From Thermogutta terrifontis (GTDB taxonomy: Bacteria > Planctomycetota > Planctomycetia > Pirellulales > Thermoguttaceae), in the NCBI RefSeq assembly GCF_002277955.1, contig NZ_CP018477.1, forward strand, positions 2,501,206 to 2,565,205: DNA of 64,000 nt, written 5' to 3'. Below, piece by piece: positions 8,892 through 18,018 of the stretch (position 1 is its first letter; each line of letters starts with the position of its first letter). The translations under genes were made by a program, and so were the position numbers. The notes beneath the pieces were generated by a model. The model ran no database searches. It was given only the letters and a program-made list of their open reading frames with translations, and was not told where the DNA came from.

Positions 8892-9407
8892 TCACTGGGA
8901 ACTGAGCTTAATCTCGAGATTCTGAAGGCCTTCTGCCGGGACGGTGACCTCGATCCCGGACGTCTTGGGATTGGCGTACTTTTCGGGAAGCACGTTCCGT
9001 GTTGCACTAACACCCGTCGAAGGGGCGGAACCGCCGGAGGCGAGGGCCGCGTGTTCCACGTCCTCCGCGACCACAAATTGCTTCCCCGAGGTATCGGTAA
9101 CGAGTTTGGTAACCTGGACGAGATACTTGCCGGGAACTGCCCCGCTCACTGTTTCTGACGATTTCAGCGAGAAATGGCCCTTGGAGTCTGTCACGGCGTA
9201 CGCCCCGTAGGCAGGCGTTCCCGTCGGTACGAACACGACCGTGGCCCCATCGACCGGTTGACCGTCGAGAGTCACCGTTCCCGAGACCGGTGCTGTTTGC
9301 GGAATATTTCCCCGGCTACGCGAACCGCATCCCTGAGAAACGACCAAACCACAGACGAAACACAGCAAAACTGCCAGAATAAATCGCCGGCCCATTGATG
9401 CCCTCAT
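8892..9407 (-). CDS. Small lipoprotein with carboxypeptidase-regulatory-like beta domain
   Basis: The 171-residue protein starts with a lipoprotein signal whose hydrophobic core ends in VVSQGCGS, giving Cys27 as the lipidation site. The mature part is one beta-sandwich of the carboxypeptidase regulatory-like type: VSGTVTLDGQPVDGATVVF, then AVTDSKGHFSL. In Planctomycetes such lipoproteins typically sit directly after DUF1559 genes, as here. Their function is not established; a structural or anchoring role at the cell surface is a guess. It resembles the product at 10694-11107 in layout, which suggests duplication of the gene pair. Confidence 0.75.
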   Translation of the reverse strand: MRASMGRRFILAVLLCFVCGLVVSQGCGSRSRGNIPQTAPVSGTVTLDGQPVDGATVVFVPTGTPAYGAYAVTDSKGHFSLKSSETVSGAVPGKYLVQVTKLVTDTSGKQFVVAEDVEHAALASGGSAPSTGVSATRNVLPEKYANPKTSGIEVTVPAEGLQNLEIKLSSQ

Positions 9408-9496
9408 GTGATACCCACAGATCCTTGGAATGGAGTCAACAACCCCGCCGTCAAACGCAGCCGATGCGCACGCGGAAGGCTTAATCAGTCACTTAT

Positions 9497-10600
9497 TTAG
9501 AATCCCGTGATCGTTTCGCCTCCAGCCTTCGTTCCCAAAGCTCCCCATACACCAAAAGGACTGGGTCCAGAGGCAGTTGGCGATGGCGCCACGACACCCA
9601 AATTACCGGTGTCGATCGTATCGCTGATAAAGCGCACACTCCCATCGGCGAAGGCCACATTGACGCCGCCGGGATGTTCGCTCGTTGCGGTATAAATTCC
9701 CGGGGCAAAATGCCCTGAAATCCCACTCCAGCCGCCACCGGCAATCGCGCACACCGCTGTATTAGGGGGCAGAATAGTGGTTACACCAGCGAAATACGCG
9801 GCTCCGTCTGACCAGCGGTATCCCGGAGAGGTGTCGGACGTGAAGATCGGAGCACCAGAGATGTAGGCATTCCCTGCCCAATAGGCTCGGCAGGTCAGCG
9901 GGATATAGGCAGAGGGATCTCCACTCGTGTCGTAGATCACAGAGCCACGATCGTTGTCCCGGCGGGGACGAGAGCGTTCCGCCAAGGCAATGGTATTGCT
10001 GGTTCCGTCGGTTATGTTCGCCAGCGAATTATAGTCTTGCCGGCCGAAGCAGCCCCGATTGCGAATCGGCGTATTCATAAGAGCTGCGGCTTGATTGGCG
10101 TCCGAGCGTTCGGTGGGCGAGTGAACCGAAGCTTCATAATTATCGCCCGCGCAAAAGGCATAACTCGTCGTTCCGCGTTTGCTTCCCCTCGGTGGAATAT
10201 CTCCCGCGTCACTCGGACAATTGAGCGTCGGGATAATTGTTAGCTGCCAGTGGGAAACCGCGTTATCAGACCAGGGATTGTCATTCGCTTGCATGGCCGC
10301 GTCGTACACCGACTTCTGTTCGTAGAACGGTGCCAATTGGAGCCAGCCGCTGATTCGCAATCGCTGGTAACCAGTGGCGATATTACCCGTTCCAGATTGC
10401 CGCGCCGGCAGTCGCTGATAGGTGTCTACGTACGTGTGGGCAGCCAACATCAGCTGCTTGAGGTTGTTGCTGCACTGCGATCGGCGAGCTGCCTCCCGCG
10501 CCGCCTGAACGGCGGGCAACAGCAAAGCAATGAGAATTCCGATGATTGCGATGACAACAAGCAACTCGACCAGCGTAAAGGCTTTTCTCGTACTACGCAT
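9497..10600 (-). CDS. DUF1559 prepilin-like protein
   Basis: The 367-residue protein opens with a type IV prepilin-type N-terminus: a short basic leader, the cleavage/methylation site KAFTLVELLVVIAIIGILIA and then AVQAAREAARRSQC, followed by a DUF1559 domain. The C-terminus has the usual H-P-G-G-x-N and FADGSVRFI motifs (EHPGGVNVAFADGSVRF). This family is hugely expanded in Planctomycetes and is thought to form surface filaments or matrix; that role is inferred from the N-terminus rather than shown. GAGGAGGT precedes the ATG. It forms a pair with the lipoprotein just downstream. Confidence 0.92.
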   Translation of the reverse strand: MRSTRKAFTLVELLVVIAIIGILIALLLPAVQAAREAARRSQCSNNLKQLMLAAHTYVDTYQRLPARQSGTGNIATGYQRLRISGWLQLAPFYEQKSVYDAAMQANDNPWSDNAVSHWQLTIIPTLNCPSDAGDIPPRGSKRGTTSYAFCAGDNYEASVHSPTERSDANQAAALMNTPIRNRGCFGRQDYNSLANITDGTSNTIALAERSRPRRDNDRGSVIYDTSGDPSAYIPLTCRAYWAGNAYISGAPIFTSDTSPGYRWSDGAAYFAGVTTILPPNTAVCAIAGGGWSGISGHFAPGIYTATSEHPGGVNVAFADGSVRFISDTIDTGNLGVVAPSPTASGPSPFGVWGALGTKAGGETITGF

Positions 10601-10693
10601 ACGGGCACCTCCTCTTAACGAGACTCATAGCTGGATGTGACTGGCCGGTTCATGCAACTCGCGTATTGTCCCAACCGTGATCACCATGAAAGG

Positions 10694-11107
10694 TCAACGT
10701 GATTGGAGTGGGAAATCGATCACCTGATGGCCGCGCTTGACTTCCACTTCCAAGGTAGTGTTGGTGTTATACTTTGCGGGGACGCGTTCTGGCACGAACC
10801 CTACAAGTTGTCCGCTGTCGTCTTTTTCGCCGGCTTCGAAGGTGGAAATGTTCACCCTATGTTTGCCCACCATGGCACCCTTGCTGCCCGCGGCAAACTC
10901 CAGTTCGTAATGGCCACTTCCATCGGTAACACCCATGGACGAGCGGCCGCCATCCACAGGACTGAAGATGACGCGGGCTCCAGGAAGGGGGACGCCGTCG
11001 AGCGTGACTGTCCCCTCAACTTGTCCGAGCGCGGGCCCACCCGTACCACACCCGCTCAAGCTACAAAAGCCCAATAACGCGAGAAAAATGAGACCTATCT
11101 GCTTCAC
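10694..11107 (-). CDS. Small lipoprotein with carboxypeptidase-regulatory-like beta domain
   Basis: The 137-residue product begins at a GTG with GGGGAGG 8 nt upstream, which gives a proper lipoprotein signal: VKQIGLIFLALLGF and the lipobox LSGCG. A longer frame to 11161 would place 18 unlikely residues before the signal. The mature part contains VEGTVTLDGVPLPGARVIF, VTDGSGHYELEF and a final strand, the same single-domain layout as the lipoprotein at 8892-9407. It starts 25 nt after the DUF1559 gene at 11133-12140 and so belongs to the same transcript. Confidence 0.75.
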   Translation of the reverse strand: MKQIGLIFLALLGFCSLSGCGTGGPALGQVEGTVTLDGVPLPGARVIFSPVDGGRSSMGVTDGSGHYELEFAAGSKGAMVGKHRVNISTFEAGEKDDSGQLVGFVPERVPAKYNTNTTLEVEVKRGHQVIDFPLQSR

Positions 11108-11132
11108 CGTTGGCCTCCCCTCGTTGACCCTC

Positions 11133-12140
11133 CTATGGCAACTGCACAGGTTGACCATCATCGATGGCGATCAGACGCTCGTAGATGCTATCCACTGCCG
11201 CGGTGGCATTGTTATGGTCAATCGTATTCGAAATGAAACGCACTGAGCCGTCGACCATGGCAAAATTAGCTCCACCGGGATGCATGCTGCTGAATCCCCG
11301 ATCACACTCCGGTGCCGACGTGCAATTCAGCGGCCAGCGACCACAGGCCATGGCATAGACCTGGCCCTGTCGGGAGTGATTACCGGTATCGCCATTCGCC
11401 ATAATAGGAACAGCAGCACGAAGCATAACGCCCTGAATTTGCCATGCTCGTTCTCCCAGGGCAAACGTATTGCTCGTCCCGTCCGTCACGTCTCCAATGG
11501 GCGTGCAGCGCGGCGGATTGCTTCCAGTCTGTCCGTAACCGATCAGCCCGTTGAATTGATTTGTACCCGTGTACTCGCGATTCAGATCATAGCTGTTGTT
11601 CGATCCCACGTAGTTCGCGGTAAAGACCTCGACACACCCTGTCGTACAGTCCACATCCCCATAAAAGCCGATGCGGGGGACCTTGCGTTCGGGGTTGGTC
11701 TCGGGTCCCGTATCGGAAGGGCACCGGAAGAGGGGTAATCGTTTGCGTACGAGAGCGTACACCTGATCAGGTTGGATCGCGGCATCCGCCGGAATCATGG
11801 TTGGGCGAAGGGTGTCGAACAATGCTGATTGCTCGCAATACGGTAAGATGAAGGCTCCCCACGACCATGTGCCGCACTGGCCCTCGGGACAATTGTTGGC
11901 GACGAACCAATTACCCATCTTCACCAAGCCCGGCGGAAACCGACCCCATTTGTCGTGGTAGTTATGGAAGGCAAGCATGAGCTGTTTGAGATTGTTGTTA
12001 CACTGGCTTCGTCGAGCGGCTTCGCGCGCCGCCTGAACGGCGGGCAACAGCAGAGCAATGAGGATACCGATAATGGCGATGACGACTAATAATTCAACGA
12101 GAGTAAACGCCGGGCGATCACGGCGAGTTGAGCAGCGCAT
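11133..12140 (-). CDS. DUF1559 prepilin-like protein
   Basis: The 335-residue product has the same plan as the one at 9497-10600: a basic leader, PAFTLVELLVVIAIIGILIA, AVQAAREAARRSQC and NNLKQLMLAFHNYHD, then the DUF1559 domain ending in HPGGANFAMVDGSVRFISN. It is the first gene of a minus-strand run that repeats the order DUF1559 - lipoprotein - DUF1559 - lipoprotein. GGAGAGG lies 7 nt before the ATG, and a promoter with a perfect -35 box lies about 85 nt upstream. Confidence 0.92.
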   Translation of the reverse strand: MRCSTRRDRPAFTLVELLVVIAIIGILIALLLPAVQAAREAARRSQCNNNLKQLMLAFHNYHDKWGRFPPGLVKMGNWFVANNCPEGQCGTWSWGAFILPYCEQSALFDTLRPTMIPADAAIQPDQVYALVRKRLPLFRCPSDTGPETNPERKVPRIGFYGDVDCTTGCVEVFTANYVGSNNSYDLNREYTGTNQFNGLIGYGQTGSNPPRCTPIGDVTDGTSNTFALGERAWQIQGVMLRAAVPIMANGDTGNHSRQGQVYAMACGRWPLNCTSAPECDRGFSSMHPGGANFAMVDGSVRFISNTIDHNNATAAVDSIYERLIAIDDGQPVQLP

Positions 12141-12223
12141 AGGGCCTCTCCTTTTTCAAGGGAAAAAGCATTGCGCCAATGCGGCCGGAACATTTCCTGT
12201 TCTTTTATTTTTCCCGCGCTGTT

Positions 12224-12252
12224 ACATTACCTGTGGCGCAAATATTTGTCAA
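12224..12252 (-). promoter_or_regulatory. Putative promoter of the DUF1559 operon
   Basis: On the minus strand a perfect TTGACA (12247-12252) is followed after 17 nt by TAATGT (12224-12229). The sequence lies in the AT-rich gap between the divergent DUF1559 and ketoacyl-synthase-like genes. The -10 box is only a fair match. Confidence 0.45.
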
Positions 12253-12380
12253 GCATTTTGCTAGCAGCACATGTCAGACGTGTGAAATAATTGAACTCTC
12301 GACGCCGCATGGGCCATCAGTTAAGATAAGAAATTCGCGACTGTAGTCCGGCAGACCGAGACAAGCTTGAGGGCGAATCC

Positions 12381-13694
12381 ATGGATCGCTCAGAGCGGCG
12401 TGTTGTCATAACAGGAATCGGGGTGCTTTCCCCCATCGGAAGAAGCCCCCAGGAAATCTGGGAAGCCGTGGTGGCGCGGCGGTCTGGTCTTGCACGCCCA
12501 ACCTGTCTCCCCCGCGATGTGATTCCCCTGCGGGCGGCCGGTGAAGTCAGGGAATTCACGGGCAACATCAAAGACTTTGGGGAAATGGACAAGGAGGCGC
12601 AAAAAAACCTCAGAAAGGCGCTCAAAGTAATGTGCCGCGAGTGCCAAATGGGTGTGGCTGCCGGCCAGCTCGCGCTCAATGATGCCGGGATTCGGATCGG
12701 GACATTTGAGCCCGAGCGAATCGGGACAAGCTTTGGCAGCGACTACATGGTCAGCGAGCCCCAAGAGTTTCTGGAAGGCATTAAGGCCTGTTTGGATGGG
12801 GATGGCGTATTCCATTTTGAGCGATGGGCCGGGGAAGGAATGCCGCGTCTCTTCCCGTTGTGGCTTCTCAAATACCTTCCCAACATGCCGGCGAGCCATC
12901 TGGCCATTTATAACGACCTACGGGGGCCCAGCAACTCACTCACTTTGCGGGAAGCGAGTCCCGGCGTGTGCCTGGCAGATGGACTCAACGCCATTCGTGC
13001 AGGGCGTGCAGACTGCATGGTGGTGGGGGTAACCGGCACGCGGCTCAGTTTGATGAAGGCCCTTCACACCGTGCAACAGGAGGAGGTGGCGCTGGGGGAT
13101 GAGGAGCCCACCACGGCCTGTCGCCCGTTCGACAGGGTCCGTCCCGGCATGGTCCCCGGCGAGGGCGCAGCAGCCGTCATTTTAGAAGACAGTCGCTCCG
13201 CCGTCGGACGGGGTGTCAAAATTTACGGCGAGGTTCTGGCTGCGGCCTCGGCGGCTGTAGCGGGACGTCACTGCGTCGCGGATCGAAAAGCCGCACTCAT
13301 TTTGGTTCTGCGGGCGGTTCTAAAGCAGGCCGGAATGCGGCCCAGCGATATTGGTTTCGTCATGGCCCACGGCCTGGGTACTCAAAGCTGCGACCGGGAA
13401 GAGGCAGAAGCTCTGGCTGAAGTGTTCGGTCCGAGAGGCGTACCTGTGATCGCGGCCAAGAGTTATTTCGGAAACCTGGGAGCCGGCGCAGGGCTGGTGG
13501 AGCTGGCCCTGGGTGTCCTCGCACTGAACCACAAACAATTGTTTGCCACGCTTAACTGCGATGATCCCGATCCCGCCTGTCCCGTGGATGTCGTCCGTGA
13601 ACCCCGGGAGGTTGCGCGCCCAGTCTTTGTGAACGTGAACGTGACGCCGCAAGGGCAAGCTTCGGCGGCCATCGTAGCCGCATGGAATGAATGA
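12381..13694 (+). CDS. Beta-ketoacyl-synthase-like protein lacking the active-site Cys
   Basis: The 437-residue protein is a full-length thiolase-fold condensing-enzyme homologue: VVITGIGVLSPIG at the start, GPSNSL near 182-187, VMAHGLGT with His330, and AAKSYFGNLGAG with Lys360. Aligned by eye with FabF, the nucleophilic Cys position is Glu191 (LREASPG in place of TACATS). The second His of the Cys-His-His triad is Asn365 (FGN in place of TGH). It therefore cannot form the usual acyl-enzyme. Such changes occur in chain-length-factor-like or decarboxylating homologues, where Gln is more usual than Glu. No fatty-acid or ACP gene is adjacent. The ATG at 12381 is preceded only by a weak GAGGGCGA. 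Confidence 0.8.
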   Translation: MDRSERRVVITGIGVLSPIGRSPQEIWEAVVARRSGLARPTCLPRDVIPLRAAGEVREFTGNIKDFGEMDKEAQKNLRKALKVMCRECQMGVAAGQLALNDAGIRIGTFEPERIGTSFGSDYMVSEPQEFLEGIKACLDGDGVFHFERWAGEGMPRLFPLWLLKYLPNMPASHLAIYNDLRGPSNSLTLREASPGVCLADGLNAIRAGRADCMVVGVTGTRLSLMKALHTVQQEEVALGDEEPTTACRPFDRVRPGMVPGEGAAAVILEDSRSAVGRGVKIYGEVLAAASAAVAGRHCVADRKAALILVLRAVLKQAGMRPSDIGFVMAHGLGTQSCDREEAEALAEVFGPRGVPVIAAKSYFGNLGAGAGLVELALGVLALNHKQLFATLNCDDPDPACPVDVVREPREVARPVFVNVNVTPQGQASAAIVAAWNE

Positions 13695-13774
13695 CAGTTA
13701 CGTCAGCAATCACGGTAGCACACGGTCTTCCACGGTGGTGGGATCTGGAGTGATCACCTACCATCCGGACGTTT

Positions 13775-16700
13775 ATGTCTTCCCCACGACGTAGCATCAT
13801 TATTCGCGGTGCCCGCACCCACAACCTCAAGTCCGTCGATGTCGAAATACCAAAAGGAAAACTGACCGTCCTCTGTGGGCCCAGTGGCAGTGGTAAAACC
13901 AGTCTCGCCTTCGACACGCTCTACGTTGAGGGGCAGCGCCGGTATATCGAAAGTCTGTCCGCGCGAATTCGCCAGCATTTCGAAGATTTACCCCGCCCGG
14001 ATGTGGACTTTATCGGCAATCTTTCACCCACGGTGGCCGTGGGTAACCAGACGCAAACTCGGGGAATAAGGGGAGACGTCGCCCAACTAACGGAGATTTT
14101 CGACTTTCTTCGGCTGCTCTACACGCACCTGGGGGAAATCTTCTGCCCTGATTGCGGTTGGCCTGTCCGGAGTTGGGATTCACAGGCCATTGCCGAAACC
14201 TTGCAAGCGGACTGGCTGAAAGGCCGTCGCGCGATAGTGGCCTTTAACGTGGCGGAGGGATTTTCCACGGCCTCAGACCCCGTTGATCGCTTAAAGGAAA
14301 CCGCAGCGAAACTGGCAGCGGACGGTTGGACCCGAGTCCTCCTGGGCAACCGAATCTTCGCCGTTGAAGACGTTCCGGCATTGATCACGGAAGCGGGCCT
14401 CAGCAATCGTGAGGCTTCTCTAGGGGGACAAGCAGCGGTAGAGAATGGCCATGACCAACTCCTGGCTGTGATCGTGGACCGGATCCAACTGGGAAGTTGT
14501 CCCGAGTCGCGACTTCGTGAGTCCGTGGAGACGGCCCTCGCGCAGGGTACCGGAAAGTGCCTTGTTTTTGTGGAGAAAAGAGACTCCGCATCGTGCACAG
14601 GGAGACCAGGGGAATTTTGTTCTGAGCGGGGGACTTTGGTTGGGGAGGTTGTCTGGAAATCGTGCAGGCTCGATGATCGGGAATGGCTCCGAGCCGAGTT
14701 TGCCCGCCAGTTCGTTTGTCCTACCTGCGGGCAGGTCTTCGCGAGGCCCGAACCCAACCTCTTTAACAGCCGCACGGCAATCGGTGCGTGTCCTCGCTGC
14801 CAGGGCACAGGAAAAGTCGCCACGCTGGATCCCGCCAAGGTGTTTCCGGATTTCCATTTGAGCCTGGAAAAAGGGGCAATCGCCCCGCTGCGCAGGGCTG
14901 GACTGAGCCGATTTCAGGAGGAACTTCTTCGTCAAGCTAAGGAGTTCGGGATTCCCGTGGACCAGCCGGTTTGTGATTTGACTCCTGAACAACTGGGGCT
15001 GGTTCTCTACGGGAGCGAGGAAAGGGGGGTTGCTGGGCTTGAAGGAATTCTGCGGAAATTGGAAAGGCAGCGTCACCAATTTGCTTGGCGGGCCTGGATG
15101 CAACAATGGAAGATCGAAATCCGCTGTCCCCAGTGCCGCGGTACGCAGCTTTCACGTGAGGCCTTGAGCGTCTTTTTAGAAAGCCGTTGGCAAAAGGTTG
15201 AAAGGCCAGGCGAAAAGAATGAGCTGAGAATTCCCGCGGCGAACCACGAAGACGGGGGAGGTTTGGTACAAAGGCTCAACATTCGGCAGTTCTGCAGCCT
15301 CACCGTTGATGAAGCGATTGAGTTCGTCCACCATCTCGTTTCTCGTCGCCCGGAAACACGCCAGGCGGTCTACTGCCGGGAAGCAATCCTTCAACGACTT
15401 CTTTCACTCCGTGAGCTTGGCCTTGGCCATATCAATCTCGACCGGGCGGGTAACTCCCTCAGTAGCGGGGAGTTGCGGCGAACGCTTCTTGCGGCGGCTC
15501 TGGGGTCCGGCCTGAAACAGGTGGTCTACATCCTCGATGAGCCGTCCGCAGGACTGCATCCACGGGATCGGTCGGCACTTCGCCGGATGATCCATCATCT
15601 CCGCGACCGTGGAAACACGGTGGTCGTGATTGAACACGACGAAGCGCTTATCCGTGAGGCAGACCTCGTTATTGAACTCGGACCGGGAGCCGGAGAGCGT
15701 GGAGGTGAAGTTGTCTTTCAGGGATCGCCGAAAGATCTGGCCAACGCCTCCACTTTGACCGCGGAATACATCAACCATCGGCGTCAGATCGCGTTCACCC
15801 GTCCCCGCCGTCAGGCCCAGGGGTGGATTCGGCTGGCGGGAGCCTCCGGGCATAATCTCAAAGACATCACGGTGGAATTTCCCCTGGGCGTTCTCTGTGC
15901 GGTGACAGGGGTCAGCGGGGCAGGGAAAAGCACTCTTGTGGAGAAAACCCTTTATCCAGCCCTCGTGCAGAAACTTCGCGGCGTGGGTCCGCAGCCCCTT
16001 CCGTTTTCGGATCTGCTGGGAGAAAAACAGATTGGTGACGTCGTCCTTGTTGACCAGACTATCCCCGGGAAAACCTGGCGTTCTAACCCCGCCACTTTTA
16101 TCAAAGCTTTTGACGAAATCAGGAAAGTTTTCGCTCAGAGCAGCGATGCCCGGGTCCGCGGGTATGGGGTGAGTCACTTCAGTTTCAATTCCCGTGAAGG
16201 CCAGTGTCCGCGATGCGAAGGAGAAGGTTTTCTGGAAATTGATATGGTTTTTCTGCCCAATATGGAGATTTCCTGTCCGGAATGCGAAGGCACCCGCTAT
16301 CGACAGGAGATCTTGGCCATCTCGTACCGCGGAAAGAACATCGCAGATATTCTTCACATGACCGTTCGCGAGGCGTACTTTTTTTTCCGCGGGGAACCGC
16401 AGATCCAGGGCAAACTGCGGCGATTGATGGACGTTGGGCTGGATTATGTTCGCTTGGGCCAACCAATGGCAAGCCTATCCAGTGGGGAGTCCCAGCGTCT
16501 GAAACTGGCCTCGTATTTCTCCCGCTCACGAAAAAAACCAACTCTCTTTATTCTCAACGAACCCACAAGGGGACTCCACCCCCACGATATTCACCAGCTT
16601 ATGGAATGCTTTGACACACTTATATCCCTGGGACACTCTCTTCTGGTGATCGAGCACAATCTTGCTCTGGTTGCCTCCGCCGACTACGTCATCGATCTCG

Positions 16701-16858
16701 GCCCGGGCGCAGGTCTCGAGGGCGGCCGCGTTGTTGCCCACGGAACGCCCGAAGAAATCGCGGCCTGCCCAGACTCAGTTACGGGGCAATTCCTTCTTAA
16801 AATACTGGAGGGACGGAGTAGCCCGGAAAGTCGATCACGGACACAACGTGTCGAATGA
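13775..16858 (+). CDS. UvrA-like double ABC ATPase (divergent excinuclease subunit A paralogue)
   Basis: The 1027-residue protein has the UvrA plan. NBD1 has Walker [10 protein letters not shown] at 35-43, signature LSSGELRR at about 562 and Walker B LDEPSAG with Asp588-Glu589. A zinc module of the CxxC-x18-20-CxxC type follows CPTCG (about 317-350), and a second one starts at [12 protein letters not shown]2 has GVSGAGKST at 712, LSSGESQR at 901 and ILNEPTRG, in which the Walker B Asp is Asn928. UvrA recognises DNA lesions with UvrB. The altered signature sequences and N928 suggest a specialised paralogue rather than the main repair UvrA. It lies between the ketoacyl-synthase-like gene (80 nt) and a ThiF-like gene (30 nt). 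The start ATG lacks a strong ribosome binding site. Confidence 0.82.
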   Translation: MSSPRRSIIIRGARTHNLKSVDVEIPKGKLTVLCGPSGSGKTSLAFDTLYVEGQRRYIESLSARIRQHFEDLPRPDVDFIGNLSPTVAVGNQTQTRGIRGDVAQLTEIFDFLRLLYTHLGEIFCPDCGWPVRSWDSQAIAETLQADWLKGRRAIVAFNVAEGFSTASDPVDRLKETAAKLAADGWTRVLLGNRIFAVEDVPALITEAGLSNREASLGGQAAVENGHDQLLAVIVDRIQLGSCPESRLRESVETALAQGTGKCLVFVEKRDSASCTGRPGEFCSERGTLVGEVVWKSCRLDDREWLRAEFARQFVCPTCGQVFARPEPNLFNSRTAIGACPRCQGTGKVATLDPAKVFPDFHLSLEKGAIAPLRRAGLSRFQEELLRQAKEFGIPVDQPVCDLTPEQLGLVLYGSEERGVAGLEGILRKLERQRHQFAWRAWMQQWKIEIRCPQCRGTQLSREALSVFLESRWQKVERPGEKNELRIPAANHEDGGGLVQRLNIRQFCSLTVDEAIEFVHHLVSRRPETRQAVYCREAILQRLLSLRELGLGHINLDRAGNSLSSGELRRTLLAAALGSGLKQVVYILDEPSAGLHPRDRSALRRMIHHLRDRGNTVVVIEHDEALIREADLVIELGPGAGERGGEVVFQGSPKDLANASTLTAEYINHRRQIAFTRPRRQAQGWIRLAGASGHNLKDITVEFPLGVLCAVTGVSGAGKSTLVEKTLYPALVQKLRGVGPQPLPFSDLLGEKQIGDVVLVDQTIPGKTWRSNPATFIKAFDEIRKVFAQSSDARVRGYGVSHFSFNSREGQCPRCEGEGFLEIDMVFLPNMEISCPECEGTRYRQEILAISYRGKNIADILHMTVREAYFFFRGEPQIQGKLRRLMDVGLDYVRLGQPMASLSSGESQRLKLASYFSRSRKKPTLFILNEPTRGLHPHDIHQLMECFDTLISLGHSLLVIEHNLALVASADYVIDLGPGAGLEGGRVVAHGTPEEIAACPDSVTGQFLLKILEGRSSPESRSRTQRVE

Positions 16859-16888
16859 CACCCCAGTAAAGCGGATCTTACGTTAAAC

Positions 16889-17935
16889 ATGCCAACTGCG
16901 AGACCTGATTCCGAAACATCTCTCCGATACCTCCGTCAAGTCCAGTTTGCCGCTCTGGGAACGGAGGGGCAAAAACGGCTCGCAAGGGCCCGAGTACTGG
17001 TATGCGGTTGTGGCGCTTTGGGAACAATGGTGGCGAACCACTTGGTCCGGGCCGGGGTGGGATACGTGCGTCTGGTGGATCGAGACCTCGTCGACCTGAG
17101 CAACCTCCACCGGCAGTGCCTGTTCGACGAACAAGACGCCCATCAGGAACTCCCCAAAGCTGTGGCGGCCGCGGAGAAACTTCAGTCTATTAATTCCGAG
17201 GTCCGGGTGGAACCGATCGTGGCTGACATCCGTTCGGACACTATCGGCGCATTAGCCCGGGATATCGATCTGCTCGTGGATGGGACGGATAACTTTGAAA
17301 CGCGATTTCTTCTCAACGATTACGCCATTCGCGAGAAAATCCCTTGGGTATTTGCTGCGTGTCTCGGGGCCCAGGGACAGGTTATGGTAATTCTTCCCGG
17401 AGAAACGCCGTGCCTGCGCTGTTTGATCCCGACACTTCCTCCGGCCGGAGCGGTACCGACCTGCGAGACGGCCGGAATCCTGGGCCCAACTGTGGGCGTC
17501 GTGGCCTCGCTGGAGGCAATGGAAGCCCTCAAAATCCTCGCCGGCCGACATGAGGCCGTCACACGTGATCTCATCGTTGTCAACTTGTGGCCGGTAACAC
17601 TTCGGCAGATTTCGCTGGCTGGTTTGCGTGATCCCTTGTGTCCCACCTGCGGGCAGGGCCGGTTCGAGTTCCTTGAACACCGACGCGAGTCCACCAGCGT
17701 GACCCTCTGCGGGCGGAAGACCGTGCAAGTAACACCTGCCGAAGGACGATGCGACCTGGATGAAATTTACAACCGGTGGAGCGCGCTGGGGGAAGTCGAA
17801 CGCTCCCCTTATTTCCTACGGTTGCGAACCCCCGACTGGACACTGACGCTTTTTCCCGATGGGCGAGCCCTCATCACCGGGATTGAGGACCCTGTGCTCG
17901 GGCGAACCATCTATGCCCGGTTTGTTGGCATGTAA
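16889..17935 (+). CDS. ThiF/MoeB/HesA-family E1-like adenylyltransferase
   Basis: The 348-residue product contains the nucleotide-binding GCGALG at 40-45, a DRDLVDLSNLHRQ segment, DGTDNFETR and the catalytic Cys192 in TCETAGILGP. Zinc is bound by Cys175, Cys178, Cys251 and Cys254 (CLRC and CPTC). Known relatives adenylate the C-terminus of a ubiquitin-like sulfur carrier such as ThiS or MoaD. About 95 residues after the second CxxC form a small extra domain (SVTLCGRKTVQVTP onward) in place of a rhodanese domain. No sulfur carrier or thiamine/molybdopterin gene is nearby, so the partner is unknown. It follows the UvrA-like gene by 30 nt and is likely co-transcribed. Confidence 0.85.
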   Translation: MPTARPDSETSLRYLRQVQFAALGTEGQKRLARARVLVCGCGALGTMVANHLVRAGVGYVRLVDRDLVDLSNLHRQCLFDEQDAHQELPKAVAAAEKLQSINSEVRVEPIVADIRSDTIGALARDIDLLVDGTDNFETRFLLNDYAIREKIPWVFAACLGAQGQVMVILPGETPCLRCLIPTLPPAGAVPTCETAGILGPTVGVVASLEAMEALKILAGRHEAVTRDLIVVNLWPVTLRQISLAGLRDPLCPTCGQGRFEFLEHRRESTSVTLCGRKTVQVTPAEGRCDLDEIYNRWSALGEVERSPYFLRLRTPDWTLTLFPDGRALITGIEDPVLGRTIYARFVGM

Positions 17936-18018
17936 GAGCTACAACGCCGGAAGAGTGAGCTTTTTATCCGCCACTCGGGCGAAACTCTCGGAGTTCGTTT
18001 CAAACTCAAAGTGATCAA

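Noticed and set aside
15404-16462. A 352-codon minus-strand frame
   Set aside because: It is antisense to the UvrA-like gene, which carries all expected ATPase motifs.
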